This document shows, piece by piece, positions 6,878 through 14,509 of a DNA stretch of 64,000 nucleotides. The position numbers were made by a program, and so were the translations under genes. Source of the stretch: Selenomonas sputigena ATCC 35185 (GTDB taxonomy: Bacteria > Bacillota > Negativicutes > Selenomonadales > Selenomonadaceae). The notes below the pieces were generated by a model, which was not told the origin of the DNA, did not search any database, and saw only the letters and a list, made by a program, of their open reading frames with translations. The stretch is taken from NCBI RefSeq assembly GCF_000208405.1, contig NC_015437.1, positions 310,001-374,000 of the forward strand, written 5' to 3'. Every line of letters starts with the position of its first letter. The first letter of the stretch is position 1.

Positions 6878-8233
6878 ATGAACACATTGGCAAAGCATTT
6901 CAGTCTCGGCGGACTTTTGCGCTTCGCTGCGCCCGCCGTCGGCATGATGCTCGTCATTTCTATCTATACGGTGACGGACGGTATCTTCATCGGGCGCTAT
7001 GCGGGAAGCCTCGCGCTCGCTGCATCGAATATCGTCTATCCTGCGCTGAATCTCGTATTTGGTCTTTCCATCATGCTTTCTTCGGGCGGCTCGGCACTCG
7101 TTGCCAAGACGCTGGGCGAGGGCGATGCGGCATTGGCGAGAGGCCGCTTCACGCTGCTCGCCGTTGTCGGCGCAGCGCTCGGCATATTGTTCGCAGGCAC
7201 GGTGTTCCTCTTCATGGAGCCTATTTTGGCGCTTCTCGGCGCTTCACCCGAGCTTTATGCCGACTGCCGCGCGTATCTCTCGGCGAATATGTTCTTCGCG
7301 CCCTTTGTCGTTTTGATGATCATATTTAACGCTTTTTATATCGCGGATGGCCGCCCCGTGCAGGGATTTCTCGTATCGTTGACAGCGGGACTTGTCAATG
7401 TCGGACTCGACTATGTGTTTCTCGCGCACTTCGGCATGGGTATCTTCGGTGCGGGTCTTGCGACGGGCATCTCGGATGTCGTCGCGGCGGTCTTGGGTCT
7501 CGTTTACTTTTCGCGCTACAGCCGCACGCTCGCGTTCGAGCGGTTTTCCTTCGTCGTGCGTCCGCTTTTCCAGGCACTTTACAACGGCTCTTCCGAGATG
7601 GTCACGCAGCTTTCCGTCGGCATTACGACGTATCTCTTTAACCTCGTGACATTCTCCTATGCAGGAGCGGACGGCGTCGCGGCAATCAGTGTCATCCTCT
7701 ATGCGGAAATGCTCCTGACGGCAATACTCATGGGTTTCGCCAATGGCGTCGCACCTGTATTTTCCTACCAATTCGGCGCGAAAGGATATGCCGAGCTTCT
7801 GCGCCTTCTGCGGCTGTCGCTTGGCATTATCTTTCTCTTCGGAATTCTGTCCTTTGCGGCGGCAAATATATTCGCCGTACCGCTGATGACGCTGTTTCTG
7901 CCGGATGGAGGACGTGCCTATGCGCTGGCTCTCGGCGGCTTCGGGCTGTTCTCGTGGAGCTTTTTGCTCTGCGGTTTCAACCTTTTCTCCTCGACCTTTT
8001 TCACGGCGTTGTCGGACGGCAGGATGTCGGCAATCCTGTCCTTTGTGCGCAATCTCGTCGGCATCGTGGTGTTCCTGCTGCTCCTGCCGCACTTTTTCGG
8101 CCTTGACGGCGCATGGCTCGCCGTTCCTGCGGCAGATGCGGCCGCTGTACTGCTTTCCTTCCGCCAGCTTTGGGGGGCGGCGCGTTCCTTTCGCGAGGAA
8201 AAGGCAGCGGGCGCTGTGATTTTGGAGCGTTGA
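6878..8233 (+). CDS. MATE-family multidrug efflux transporter
   Basis: A 451-residue inner-membrane antiporter with about twelve hydrophobic segments. It begins MNTLAKHFSLGGLLRFAAP, with the conserved first-helix TDGIFIGRYAG segment, and shows the two-fold MATE pseudo-repeat, the second half starting near FQALYNGSSEMVTQLSVGI. MATE pumps export cationic drugs or metabolites using a Na+ or H+ gradient; the MepA/DinF-like sequence does not reveal the substrate. I chose the ATG at 6878, which has AAAGGAG seven bases upstream; an in-frame TTG at 6842 lies inside the leader repeat. The next gene starts six bases after the stop. Confidence 0.93.
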   Translation: MNTLAKHFSLGGLLRFAAPAVGMMLVISIYTVTDGIFIGRYAGSLALAASNIVYPALNLVFGLSIMLSSGGSALVAKTLGEGDAALARGRFTLLAVVGAALGILFAGTVFLFMEPILALLGASPELYADCRAYLSANMFFAPFVVLMIIFNAFYIADGRPVQGFLVSLTAGLVNVGLDYVFLAHFGMGIFGAGLATGISDVVAAVLGLVYFSRYSRTLAFERFSFVVRPLFQALYNGSSEMVTQLSVGITTYLFNLVTFSYAGADGVAAISVILYAEMLLTAILMGFANGVAPVFSYQFGAKGYAELLRLLRLSLGIIFLFGILSFAAANIFAVPLMTLFLPDGGRAYALALGGFGLFSWSFLLCGFNLFSSTFFTALSDGRMSAILSFVRNLVGIVVFLLLLPHFFGLDGAWLAVPAADAAAVLLSFRQLWGAARSFREEKAAGAVILER

Positions 8234-8238
8234 GAGGT

Positions 8239-9846
8239 ATGTGTGCGAAAATGAACGTTTCGAGAAATATCGGGAAGCATGCTGCGTGCTTTTTGGCTGC
8301 GGTCGGCGTGTTTCTCGGCGGGGCGGATTTGACGGATGCTAAAGCGGGAACGTCTGCCGCGGCAGTGTTGTCCGTGACAGATGCGGCGGCAGTTTCCGTG
8401 CAGTCTGCATCGAAGGCGGAGCTGGCAGATGATATGCGGGCGCAGACGGAAGCGGCATCGCTCGACTACGGCGTGGCGCTCGGCGCTCCCTACGATGACG
8501 CCGGCTTCTGGTGCGATGCGGCAGGCGATCGCCTCCTTGGCACGGCGGAGGACGTGGCACGTCTCAACGAGGAGCTGCACGCGAATCAGCCGAGTCTCGT
8601 TTCTCTGGCGGAATTGCCGCGTGCCGTATCGAGGCGGCAGCTCCGACACTGGATGGAAGAAGCCGCGCCCGAGCGTGAAGATTGGTACGTGCCGACAGAG
8701 CCGCTTTCGGATGAGGCGTATCGGGCGACTGTCGAAAACTGCGCGGCGGACAGGCTGCCGCTTCGCAATCCTCTGCGCTATGGCGTGACGGTGCGGCGTG
8801 CTGACCTGCGCGATCTGCCGACCGAGGAGGCATGGCTCGATGCGCCCGACGATGTGCATTACGACATCTTGCAGGCGACCGCCGTTGATCCCGCCGAGCC
8901 GCTTGCCGTTTGGCACGAGAGCGCAGACGGCAAGTTCCTCTTCGTTTCCATGCGCTATTATCGCGGCTGGCTGGCGAGGGATGCGGTTGCCTTGACAACG
9001 CGCGAGACGTGGCTCGCCTATGTGCAGCCCGAAGATTTCCTCGTCGTCACGCAAAACCGCTACGAAACGCCCGAGGAGGCAGGCGGACAGCTCTATCAGC
9101 TCGGCAGCCGCATTCCGCTCGTGCAGCAGGGCGGAGCGCATCTCGCGCGTCTGCCGCAGCGTGCGGCGGACGGCAGTCTCCAAGAAATGTTTGTGCCGCT
9201 TCCGTACAGCGAGAGCGCGAGCCTTGCTGTGGAGGACGCGGGCGACATGGAAGCCGCCGCGCTCCATCGCGGCAGTCTGCCCTATACGGCGAACAATCTG
9301 CGCCGCGCGGCTTTCGCGTGTCTCGGCGACGTCTATGGTTGGGGCGGGCAGGATGAGAGCGTCGACTGCTCCTCGTTCGTCGCCGATGTCTACCGCACGG
9401 TCGGCATCGAACTGCCGCGCGACGCTGATGAGCAGGAAGAGGCGTTCCTGCGGGCGAGTGCCCATGTGGGCGATGAACAGAATGCGGCGCACGGTGCGCG
9501 GGGAAAGGCTGCGGCATTCGGGGGGCGTCGGTGCGGCACGGAAGATGTCGCGCCGCACATCTTTTTCACGCCGCTCGACGATCTTACGCCCGAGGAGCGA
9601 ACCGAAGCGCTTCTCGCCGCACCGCCTGCGAGCCTTCTCTTTCGCCCCGGCCATGTGATGCTCACGCTCGGCTCGGTCGATGGCAAGACGTATGTCATAC
9701 ATTCCTTGAGCGGCTGCTGGGAAAAGACGCAGGAAGGCCTCAAGCGCTGCCGCATCCGCCGCGTGCTCGTCAGCGACGCTTACTTTTTGACGAGCACGGA
9801 AGGCAGGAATCTCGACGATTGCACAGGGGTGGGCAGTTTCCGATAA
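8239..9846 (+). CDS. Secreted NlpC/P60 peptidase with SH3-like domains
   Basis: A 535-residue exported cell-wall hydrolase. The start (ATG 8239, or ATG 8251 twelve bases on) leads into a signal peptide (HAACFLAAVGVFLGGADLTDAKA). The middle region (about residues 170-330) resembles bacterial SH3 domains that bind peptidoglycan. The C-terminal third is NlpC/P60-like: the catalytic cysteine lies in YGWGGQDESVDCSSFVADVY and the histidine in LLFRPGHVMLTLGSVDG. Such enzymes cut peptide stems of murein or murein fragments. It follows the MATE gene by six bases and probably shares its transcript. A terminator comes right after. Confidence 0.88.
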   Translation: MCAKMNVSRNIGKHAACFLAAVGVFLGGADLTDAKAGTSAAAVLSVTDAAAVSVQSASKAELADDMRAQTEAASLDYGVALGAPYDDAGFWCDAAGDRLLGTAEDVARLNEELHANQPSLVSLAELPRAVSRRQLRHWMEEAAPEREDWYVPTEPLSDEAYRATVENCAADRLPLRNPLRYGVTVRRADLRDLPTEEAWLDAPDDVHYDILQATAVDPAEPLAVWHESADGKFLFVSMRYYRGWLARDAVALTTRETWLAYVQPEDFLVVTQNRYETPEEAGGQLYQLGSRIPLVQQGGAHLARLPQRAADGSLQEMFVPLPYSESASLAVEDAGDMEAAALHRGSLPYTANNLRRAAFACLGDVYGWGGQDESVDCSSFVADVYRTVGIELPRDADEQEEAFLRASAHVGDEQNAAHGARGKAAAFGGRRCGTEDVAPHIFFTPLDDLTPEERTEALLAAPPASLLFRPGHVMLTLGSVDGKTYVIHSLSGCWEKTQEGLKRCRIRRVLVSDAYFLTSTEGRNLDDCTGVGSFR

Positions 9847-9853
9847 GGCATGG

Positions 9854-9885
9854 TGCGCCAGGTTTCGATGCCTGGCGCATTTTTT
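9854..9885 (+). terminator. Rho-independent terminator after the NlpC/P60 gene
   Basis: Stem TGCGCCAGG (9854-9862) with CCTGGCGCA (9871-9879), an eight-base loop, then six T. Confidence 0.9.
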
Positions 9886-9898
9886 GTGCAAGATATAG

Positions 9899-10099
9899 AT
9901 GGAATGTTCTGATGTTGAAATAAGGAGGAGAAAAAGAGCCTCTTATTTCAATATCGTGCGGCGCATCTTCCAGCTTTTCCTTGATGGTATGACGGTTTGC
10001 CGAATTGCCAAGGCACTGGCCGCGCGGCATATCTTGACGGTCACGGGAAAGGAGAAATGGAGTGACGCACACGGGAAGGCACGGAGATACAGAGTGTGA
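9899..10099 (+). pseudogene. Relic of a serine site-specific recombinase
   Basis: A 66-residue frame whose middle part, RIFQLFLDGMTVCRIAKAL followed by HILTVTGKEKWSD, matches the 'recombinase' domain of large serine recombinases (helix, then TPTGKxKWS-like motif). The N-terminal resolvase domain and the zinc-ribbon C-terminus are absent and the frame stops soon after the motif, so it is a decayed fragment. It marks an old mobile-element insertion between the NlpC/P60 gene and the PARG-like gene. Between 10100 and 10233 I see no other supported feature. Confidence 0.55.
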
Positions 10100-10233
10100 A
10101 GTTTCGTGCCAAAGCGGCGAGCGGAGGCGCACGCTCCGTACGGTTGGAAGATTCTCGGCGGCGCGAGGGACTATATCATGTTTGTGGAAGGGGGTGTTCG
10201 CTCCGGTTTTGTCAGCACATTGAAAATTTTTCT

Positions 10234-10281
10234 GCAAAGTACGGAATCACCCCGAAAATCGACATCGAGTGTGGTATAATC
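10234..10281 (+). promoter_or_regulatory. 48-bp promoter-like element, copy A
   Basis: Contains TATAAT (10275-10280). Forty of 48 bases match an inverted copy at 12843-12890, including CCCGAAAATCGACATC and TGTGxTATAATC. Copy A points toward the PARG-like gene; copy B points toward the 125-residue gene facing it. A sequence so similar before two convergent genes suggests one common activator or sigma factor. No consensus -35 is present. Confidence 0.65.
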
Positions 10282-10321
10282 ATACGAGAGGCGCGAAAGA
10301 CGCTGAAATGAATAGTGTAGC

Positions 10322-10364
10322 AACGGGAATCAGAAGATGCTGAGAGTCTGATTCCCGTTTGTTT
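10322..10364 (+). terminator. Terminator-like hairpin in the PARG-like gene leader
   Basis: A 13-bp perfect stem (10322-10334 with 10347-10359) followed by TTGTTTTC. It lies between promoter element A and the gene start at 10426, so it would act as a leader attenuator or stop readthrough from upstream. Confidence 0.6.
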
Positions 10365-10425
10365 TCATCGCTGCGGATGTGCGTTTCGTGGAGTCAACGC
10401 GAATAGAGAGGGGGATGTTTCGGAT

Positions 10426-12201
10426 ATGAAGTATATTGAGGATTTTAACGGCCGATTGAAGTATCGAAAGCGCAGGGATGCCTTTGTGGATACACAGCGC
10501 ATCGTGCTGGAGGATGAGCGACTGCCCGGCGCATGGGTGCGCTATGGCGAGAAGAATAAGGACGAACTCCAGAAATCTTGTTGGCGCAGAATCTATCCTC
10601 GGAAGTGCCGGATCGCCGTGGTGCAGGAGCCGCTTGTGAATGTTGCGCGTGCCCTGTCCGTTGCTTATCCGAAGAAGTGCATCGTGGCAGTGAATCCCGG
10701 CTCGGCGACAAGACCCGGCGGTCGTGTGCATATTGGTGAGTCAGGTGTGGAGGAGTCTCTCTGCCTCTGCTCGGATCTCTATTCGGTGCTGGAATTGCCG
10801 GGGATATGGAAGAAATTTTATATGAAGCATCTCATTGGAATATATAACACAACAGAATATCCTGAGTTGATGGATGAATGGCTTTACTCTGGGGATGTCA
10901 CGATTTTCAAAGAAATCCGCGATGGCGTCCCCGAGCTTCTTCCAGAAAACGAATGGGGTCACATTGATGTCATCACCAGTGCGCCGCCGGGAGCGCTTGC
11001 AGATGACTTGTGGACCGGATATTCAGGCCGTTCTGACCTGGAGAGGGCGATATTGCGCTCTGTGCATCTGCTGCAAGGCAGAAATATTTTCGAGGCGGCT
11101 ATTCATGAAGGAGGCGAGTATGGAAATAATGTACCGCATATTCTTGTCTTGCCTGCCTTCGGCTGTGATCTGGTGTGGGAGGATCCGACGAATTTCGTTG
11201 CCGATGCGTACGCAGATCTCCTGAGGAACTATGCCGAATATTTCGATATGGTCGTGTTTGCCGCAGGCAGACGCAGCGATGTTTTCTGCGAGGCGTTTGA
11301 AAAGAAGGGGCTGACCGTGCAGACGTTGGAGGACATACAAGAGACGTGGCAGGAAGAGCCGGAATTGGAGGAGGAACGGAAGCCGTATTCGACAGAGGAT
11401 GTGATCCTGCACGCACTATTGGGAGACGTTGAGTGGCTGGAGATGAATGATGCGTGGAAGCAGGATCCGGATAGGGAGGCGTGGGTGCGCGAAATGTTGG
11501 AAGAGGCTGAGCAGAGTGCCTTGAAGAAGGCGCAAGAGAGGCAGCAGGCGGAAAAGGCGTTGGAAAAGGAGTTGAAAGAGCCTGTTCTCAGGCAAATGGC
11601 AGAGTACTCCGGTGGGGTTTCCGCAGAACCGAATAATAAATTTTGCGATGTGACAGGCAGCATCCTGACAGCAGGCTGGAAATGCGAAGCATGGAAAGAT
11701 AAAGCATGGAAAGATAAAGCGTGGAAAGATAAAGCGTGGAAAGATAACGCCGACTGGTATAGGGCAGGAATCTTCACGGATGGCAAATCTTTCGTGGAGG
11801 AAGGCATTCGCCTGCCGGAAGATGGTATCAACGGCGTTCAGGAGTACAGGATGTTCTATATATACGCGCTTTCTTCCTATGAGGAGACGGAGGGGAAGGC
11901 GGACGATGAGAAAGAGACGCTTTTCATGCCGATGCTTCCTCCGCAGAGCGTCTTGAAAAAGCGGGCATTTGCCGCAAAGATGAAGTTGGGGAAAATCTCC
12001 GAGGACATGTGGAAGTTTGAAAACTATGTGCGATACCTCGCGGGCTGGGGCATATTGCTTTCGCCGTCGAATCGCTATCGGGGGGCGCTGCAGTATATGA
12101 CGGACTGGCGGGGAAAAGAGGTCGTCTGCGTGATGATTGCGATGCAGGATAATGACGAGAGCTATGCCTTCTCGGGCATGGGGAACTCGTACTGGTACTG
12201 A
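10426..12201 (+). CDS. PARG-like (TIGR02452-type) macrodomain-fold protein with a repeat-containing C-terminus
   Basis: A 591-residue protein. Residues about 1-300 match the microbial poly(ADP-ribose) glycohydrolase-like family (TIGR02452): VNPGSATRPGGRVHIGESG and EESLCLCSDLYSVL hold the GGG-x-EE-type catalytic signature, followed by DVTIFKEIRDG, IDVITSAPPGAL and ILVLPAFGCDLVWEDP. Such enzymes remove ADP-ribose from proteins or nucleic acids. A charged segment (about 370-395) and a short tandem repeat of AWKDK (four units near residue 425) link it to an unrecognised C-terminal domain rich in Trp and Tyr. Translation probably starts at the ATG 10426, with GAGGGGG 12 bases upstream. The domain combination is unusual; its substrate is unknown. 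Confidence 0.8.
   Translation: MKYIEDFNGRLKYRKRRDAFVDTQRIVLEDERLPGAWVRYGEKNKDELQKSCWRRIYPRKCRIAVVQEPLVNVARALSVAYPKKCIVAVNPGSATRPGGRVHIGESGVEESLCLCSDLYSVLELPGIWKKFYMKHLIGIYNTTEYPELMDEWLYSGDVTIFKEIRDGVPELLPENEWGHIDVITSAPPGALADDLWTGYSGRSDLERAILRSVHLLQGRNIFEAAIHEGGEYGNNVPHILVLPAFGCDLVWEDPTNFVADAYADLLRNYAEYFDMVVFAAGRRSDVFCEAFEKKGLTVQTLEDIQETWQEEPELEEERKPYSTEDVILHALLGDVEWLEMNDAWKQDPDREAWVREMLEEAEQSALKKAQERQQAEKALEKELKEPVLRQMAEYSGGVSAEPNNKFCDVTGSILTAGWKCEAWKDKAWKDKAWKDKAWKDNADWYRAGIFTDGKSFVEEGIRLPEDGINGVQEYRMFYIYALSSYEETEGKADDEKETLFMPMLPPQSVLKKRAFAAKMKLGKISEDMWKFENYVRYLAGWGILLSPSNRYRGALQYMTDWRGKEVVCVMIAMQDNDESYAFSGMGNSYWY
11689..11748 (+). repeat. Coding tandem repeat, four 15-bp units
   Basis: Four near-identical units (GCATGGAAAGATAAA, with GCG for GCA in the last two) encode AWKDK repeated in frame within the PARG-like gene, the last unit ending in Asn. 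Such repeats change length by slippage in steps of five residues and keep the frame. Confidence 0.85.
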
Positions 12202-12255
12202 CAAGGCTGCGCACGATGCAAGCGACAGGTGAGATAAGGAGATGGGAGGAAAGAG

Positions 12256-12298
12256 AAATGCCCCGCTGCGAAGCATGAGGCTTCGCGGCGGGGCATTT
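12256..12298. terminator. Bidirectional terminator between convergent genes
   Basis: A strong 19-bp stem with one G-T pair: AAATGCCCCGCTGCGAAGC, then a short loop, then the complementary arm ending at 12298. It lies between the PARG-like gene and the small gene that faces it. Confidence 0.8.
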
Positions 12299-12344
12299 CG
12301 TGCAGAAAATCCAAGGGCGGAGAATCTGGAAGCTGCCGCTTTTC

Positions 12345-12722
12345 CTACGCCTTTTTGGCAAAGACCGTGCCGGATTTGAAGTGTTCGCAGAATCCTTTTT
12401 CCAAGTCTACATGATCCCTGACCTTAGTATAGCCCAACGCTTCAAGCACCTCTTTATTCATGCGTCCGATGGCTTGCCGGACTTGATCATCCTTCAGCCT
12501 CAGGTCGCATTCATCCTTGTGCATGCGGAAGTACTCCTCTACGGCGGGCCCGCTTGCCAGGATTGCCGGCTTGCCCTTATCGGATATCTCGGTCAGCTTG
12601 CGCTGCATCTCTTCCGTGCAGATGATGTTCTCGTAAATATGCCGCGCTGTCTGGCTGTCAGCAAGGAAGGAGTTGAAGGGAGTCGAGTCGAGGAAATCGT
12701 CGAAAGAGGGGAGCCTTGTCAT
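12345..12722 (-). CDS. Uncharacterised 125-residue protein
   Basis: I do not recognise the family. The protein begins MTRLPSFDDFLDSTPFNSFL, is mainly helical and charged, has no signal peptide or membrane segment, and has a central KGKPAILASGPAVEEYFRMH stretch followed by RLKDDQVRQAIGRMNKEVLE and a short aromatic tail (GFCEHFKSGTVFAKKA). I chose the ATG at 12722 because AGAAAGGA lies about ten bases upstream; the ATG at 12731 is too close to that site. It faces the PARG-like gene across a shared terminator, and both genes carry the same 48-bp promoter element, so the two may form one functional module. Confidence 0.65.
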   Translation of the reverse strand: MTRLPSFDDFLDSTPFNSFLADSQTARHIYENIICTEEMQRKLTEISDKGKPAILASGPAVEEYFRMHKDECDLRLKDDQVRQAIGRMNKEVLEALGYTKVRDHVDLEKGFCEHFKSGTVFAKKA

Positions 12723-12842
12723 GAAAATCATCCTTTCTGTACTTGTGACGTCATGTTATATGCGCTTCAATAGCTTGTCAGCCACTTGAGCAGAGACAGC
12801 TACCAAAGTTTCTGCTAAATTTATTCCTTATGTCTCTGAGAG

Positions 12843-12890
12843 GATTATATCACAGAAGATGTCGATTTTCGGGTTAATTTCGAACTTTGC
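12843..12890 (-). promoter_or_regulatory. 48-bp promoter-like element, copy B
   Basis: Inverted copy of the element at 10234-10281 (40 of 48 bases identical), with TATAAT on the minus strand at 12844-12849. It lies about 120 bases before the 125-residue gene it would serve. The rest of 12732-12971 is AT-rich and shows no gene. Confidence 0.65.
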
Positions 12891-12971
12891 AAAAAAATAA
12901 CGATGTGCAATCTACACGTACAAAAATCCAATTTGTGGACGTTGTGCGTGTGGTTTTCTATATAGCCGTTT

Positions 12972-13316
12972 TCATACGCGCTCATACTGCATGATGTTTG
13001 AACTGTCTTTGCCTAGTACTTTTACCATCGAGATGGTATCGCTTCGTACCATCTCGTAGAACGTCCTGCCGAGCGTCAGTTTCGTGCCGCGGCTCTGTGT
13101 CCAGTCTGTGCCGAAGAGCGATTTCAGATTGAACTTCGTGCCAGGAGTCAATGCTGTGACGCGGGCAATCGTCTCAATATAGGCTTTGGAGAGCTCATCA
13201 GCTTCACCGAGAAGCAGACTACGGATGTAGACACTCGTCGGCATCCCTTTTTGCGCAGCTTGCTTTTCGAGACCGGCATACTCTTCATCGGACAGTAGTA
13301 CTTGAAGGTTTTTCAA
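12972..13316 (-). CDS. DUF1413-containing protein with an N-terminal RHH-like segment
   Basis: A 114-residue protein. The N-terminus, MKNLQVLLSDEEYAGLEKQA followed by KGMPTSVYIRSLLLGE, looks like a ribbon-helix-helix DNA-binding segment of the Arc/MetJ type. The C-terminal half, LTPGTKFNLKSLFGTDW with LGRTFYEMVRSD, matches DUF1413, a small domain often found with mobile or toxin/antitoxin-like regions; its function is not known. The TTG at 13316 is the best start because AAAGGAGG precedes it by seven bases. A minus-strand promoter lies just upstream and the hairpin array beyond that. Confidence 0.75.
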   Translation of the reverse strand: MKNLQVLLSDEEYAGLEKQAAQKGMPTSVYIRSLLLGEADELSKAYIETIARVTALTPGTKFNLKSLFGTDWTQSRGTKLTLGRTFYEMVRSDTISMVKVLGKDSSNIMQYERV

Positions 13317-13368
13317 TGGAAGTCCTCCTTTTGTGACCAATATTGAAAATGTTTAAACTCATATTTAT

Positions 13369-13397
13369 ATTGTATATCAGAGACAAGGACCCGGCAA
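13369..13397 (-). promoter_or_regulatory. Candidate promoter of the DUF1413 gene
   Basis: On the minus strand TTGCCG (13392-13397) and TACAAT (13369-13374) are separated by 17 bp, giving a leader of about 45 bases. This promoter lies between the hairpin array and the gene, so the array is not needed for this transcript. Confidence 0.55.
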
Positions 13398-13419
13398 GCA
13401 CTTTTGAGAAAATATTTTA

Positions 13420-13938
13420 GGAAGCGCTGATAAAATGAGGTCGCCCAGATTTGCACAGATGCGCTGTATCTATAGCAGTCAACGTCAACCAATCATGCGG
13501 CGCGCTTCGCGCTTGCATTCTTGGGACGTTTTCGCATACGAGCCGTTGCCCAATCGCCTGCGTCCTTCGGACTTGTCTCTTGGACGGCTCAGCAGCAGTC
13601 AACGTCAACCAATCATGCGGCGCGCTTCGCACTTGCATTCTTGGGACGTTTTCGCATACGAGCCATTGCCCAATCGCCTGCGTCCTTCGGACTTGCCTCT
13701 TGGACGGCTCAGCAGCGGTCAACGTCAACCAATCATGCGGCGCGCTTCGCGCTTGCATTCTTGGGACGTTTTCGCATACGAGCCGTTGCCCAATCGCCTG
13801 CGTCCTTCGGACTTGCCTCTTGGACGGCTCAGCAAGGAGACAAACCACAGGCGTAACGGTGCTGCGTCGAGGTTTTGTCGACGACGAGAGGACAGCGCAG
13901 ATGTGTGAAGATGGGCGGCTGAATTTATCGGTGCTTCC
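13420..13938. mobile_element. MITE-like element with about 49-bp imperfect terminal inverted repeats
   Basis: The left end (13420-13468, starting GGAAGCGCTGATAAAATGAG) and the complement of the right end (13890-13938) align over about 49 bases, both finishing in GCGCTGT. The ends are GGAAGC and GCTTCC. Two short copies of the same family without cargo lie at 23539-23605 and 24632-24698. Here the centre is filled with a six-hairpin array. No transposase is encoded. The frames that stay open across the element on both strands arise because the inner repeat unit is 120 bp (40 codons) and are not counted as genes. Confidence 0.7.
13481..13830 (-). repeat. Tandem array of six structured hairpins (three 120-bp units)
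   Basis: Three copies of a 120-bp unit, nearly identical. Each unit holds two diverged hairpins of about 50 bases (13481-13530 and 13540-13590, then every 120 bp). Read on the minus strand, each has an outer stem, CCAAGA, an inner stem, AA, an apical stem closed by GAA, GCA or GCC, the inner stem's partner, GATTGG and the outer partner. Stems differ between the two types but stay paired: AACGT/ACGTT versus GAGCCG/CGGCTC outside, GCGC/GCGC versus GTCC/GGAC at the tip. The substitutions in the second unit create G-T wobbles on the minus strand, which favours an RNA role on that strand. Confidence 0.85.
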
Positions 13939-14029
13939 TTAAATAGGCAGGAATCTTATTTGGACATATTGAGGGAGGGAACTTGAGGAAACTGCAAGCC
14001 AACCTCCCATGAGTATCCCGATCATCTGC

Positions 14030-14506
14030 TTACCGCAGAAAATTGCGCCAGATCGTAAAAGCTGCGAAGACGATGAGGAGGAAGAAAACGAAGGGGCGAG
14101 GCGGCTCTTTTCTTTTGCCGTGCAGAATCCAATGGAGATCGTCGCGCAGGAGAAAGATGCACAGAAGCGGCCCTAGGATGAATATGGCTTCATTCGCATG
14201 GAACGCGGCAGCGAGGTCGCCTTCGGAGAGCGAGAGCATCAAGCGGGTGATGCCGCAGCCCGGGCAGTCGAGTCCTGTCATGGCGTGGAAGGGGCACGGC
14301 AGGCTGAGCCCCGTCGTGCGGCAGAAGATGAGATAGGCGACGCCGACGGCGAGGAGCAGGGCGTAGCGCTGGAAAATGACCTTGGCGCGTGTTCGCTGCT
14401 CGGCGGCAAAGCATCTTGCTGCCCCTTCTGCATTGCCTGTGATGGTTTTTGCGGCAAAAAGAAACCGCCCGAAAGCGGACGGATTCTCTTTTTTCGTATC
14501 GTTCAT
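14030..14506 (-). CDS. DUF2752 membrane protein
   Basis: A 158-residue protein with three predicted membrane helices. The DUF2752 signature is clear: PCPFHAMTGLDCPGCGITR, with the paired cysteines of CPGCG, then LMLSLSEGDLAAAFHANEA. The function of the family is not established. It follows two DUF4234 genes in the same direction (three bases after the nearer one), so the three small membrane proteins probably form an operon. The N-terminal 40 residues are hydrophilic and unlike other members. Confidence 0.85.
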   Translation of the reverse strand: MNDTKKENPSAFGRFLFAAKTITGNAEGAARCFAAEQRTRAKVIFQRYALLLAVGVAYLIFCRTTGLSLPCPFHAMTGLDCPGCGITRLMLSLSEGDLAAAFHANEAIFILGPLLCIFLLRDDLHWILHGKRKEPPRPFVFFLLIVFAAFTIWRNFLR

Positions 14507-14509
14507 GAT

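Noticed and set aside
10100-10311. Small frame MKFRAK... as a gene
   Set aside because: Compositionally mixed, no family similarity, and it runs through the promoter element; treated as non-coding.
13481-13830. Possible CRISPR array
   Set aside because: The period is 120 bp, there are no unique spacers, no cas genes, and all parts repeat equally.
13417-13942. Long open frames on both strands across the 120-bp repeats
   Set aside because: The unit is 120 bp, a multiple of three, so any stop-free frame stays open through all copies. Codon use and sequence fit a structural repeat, not a protein.
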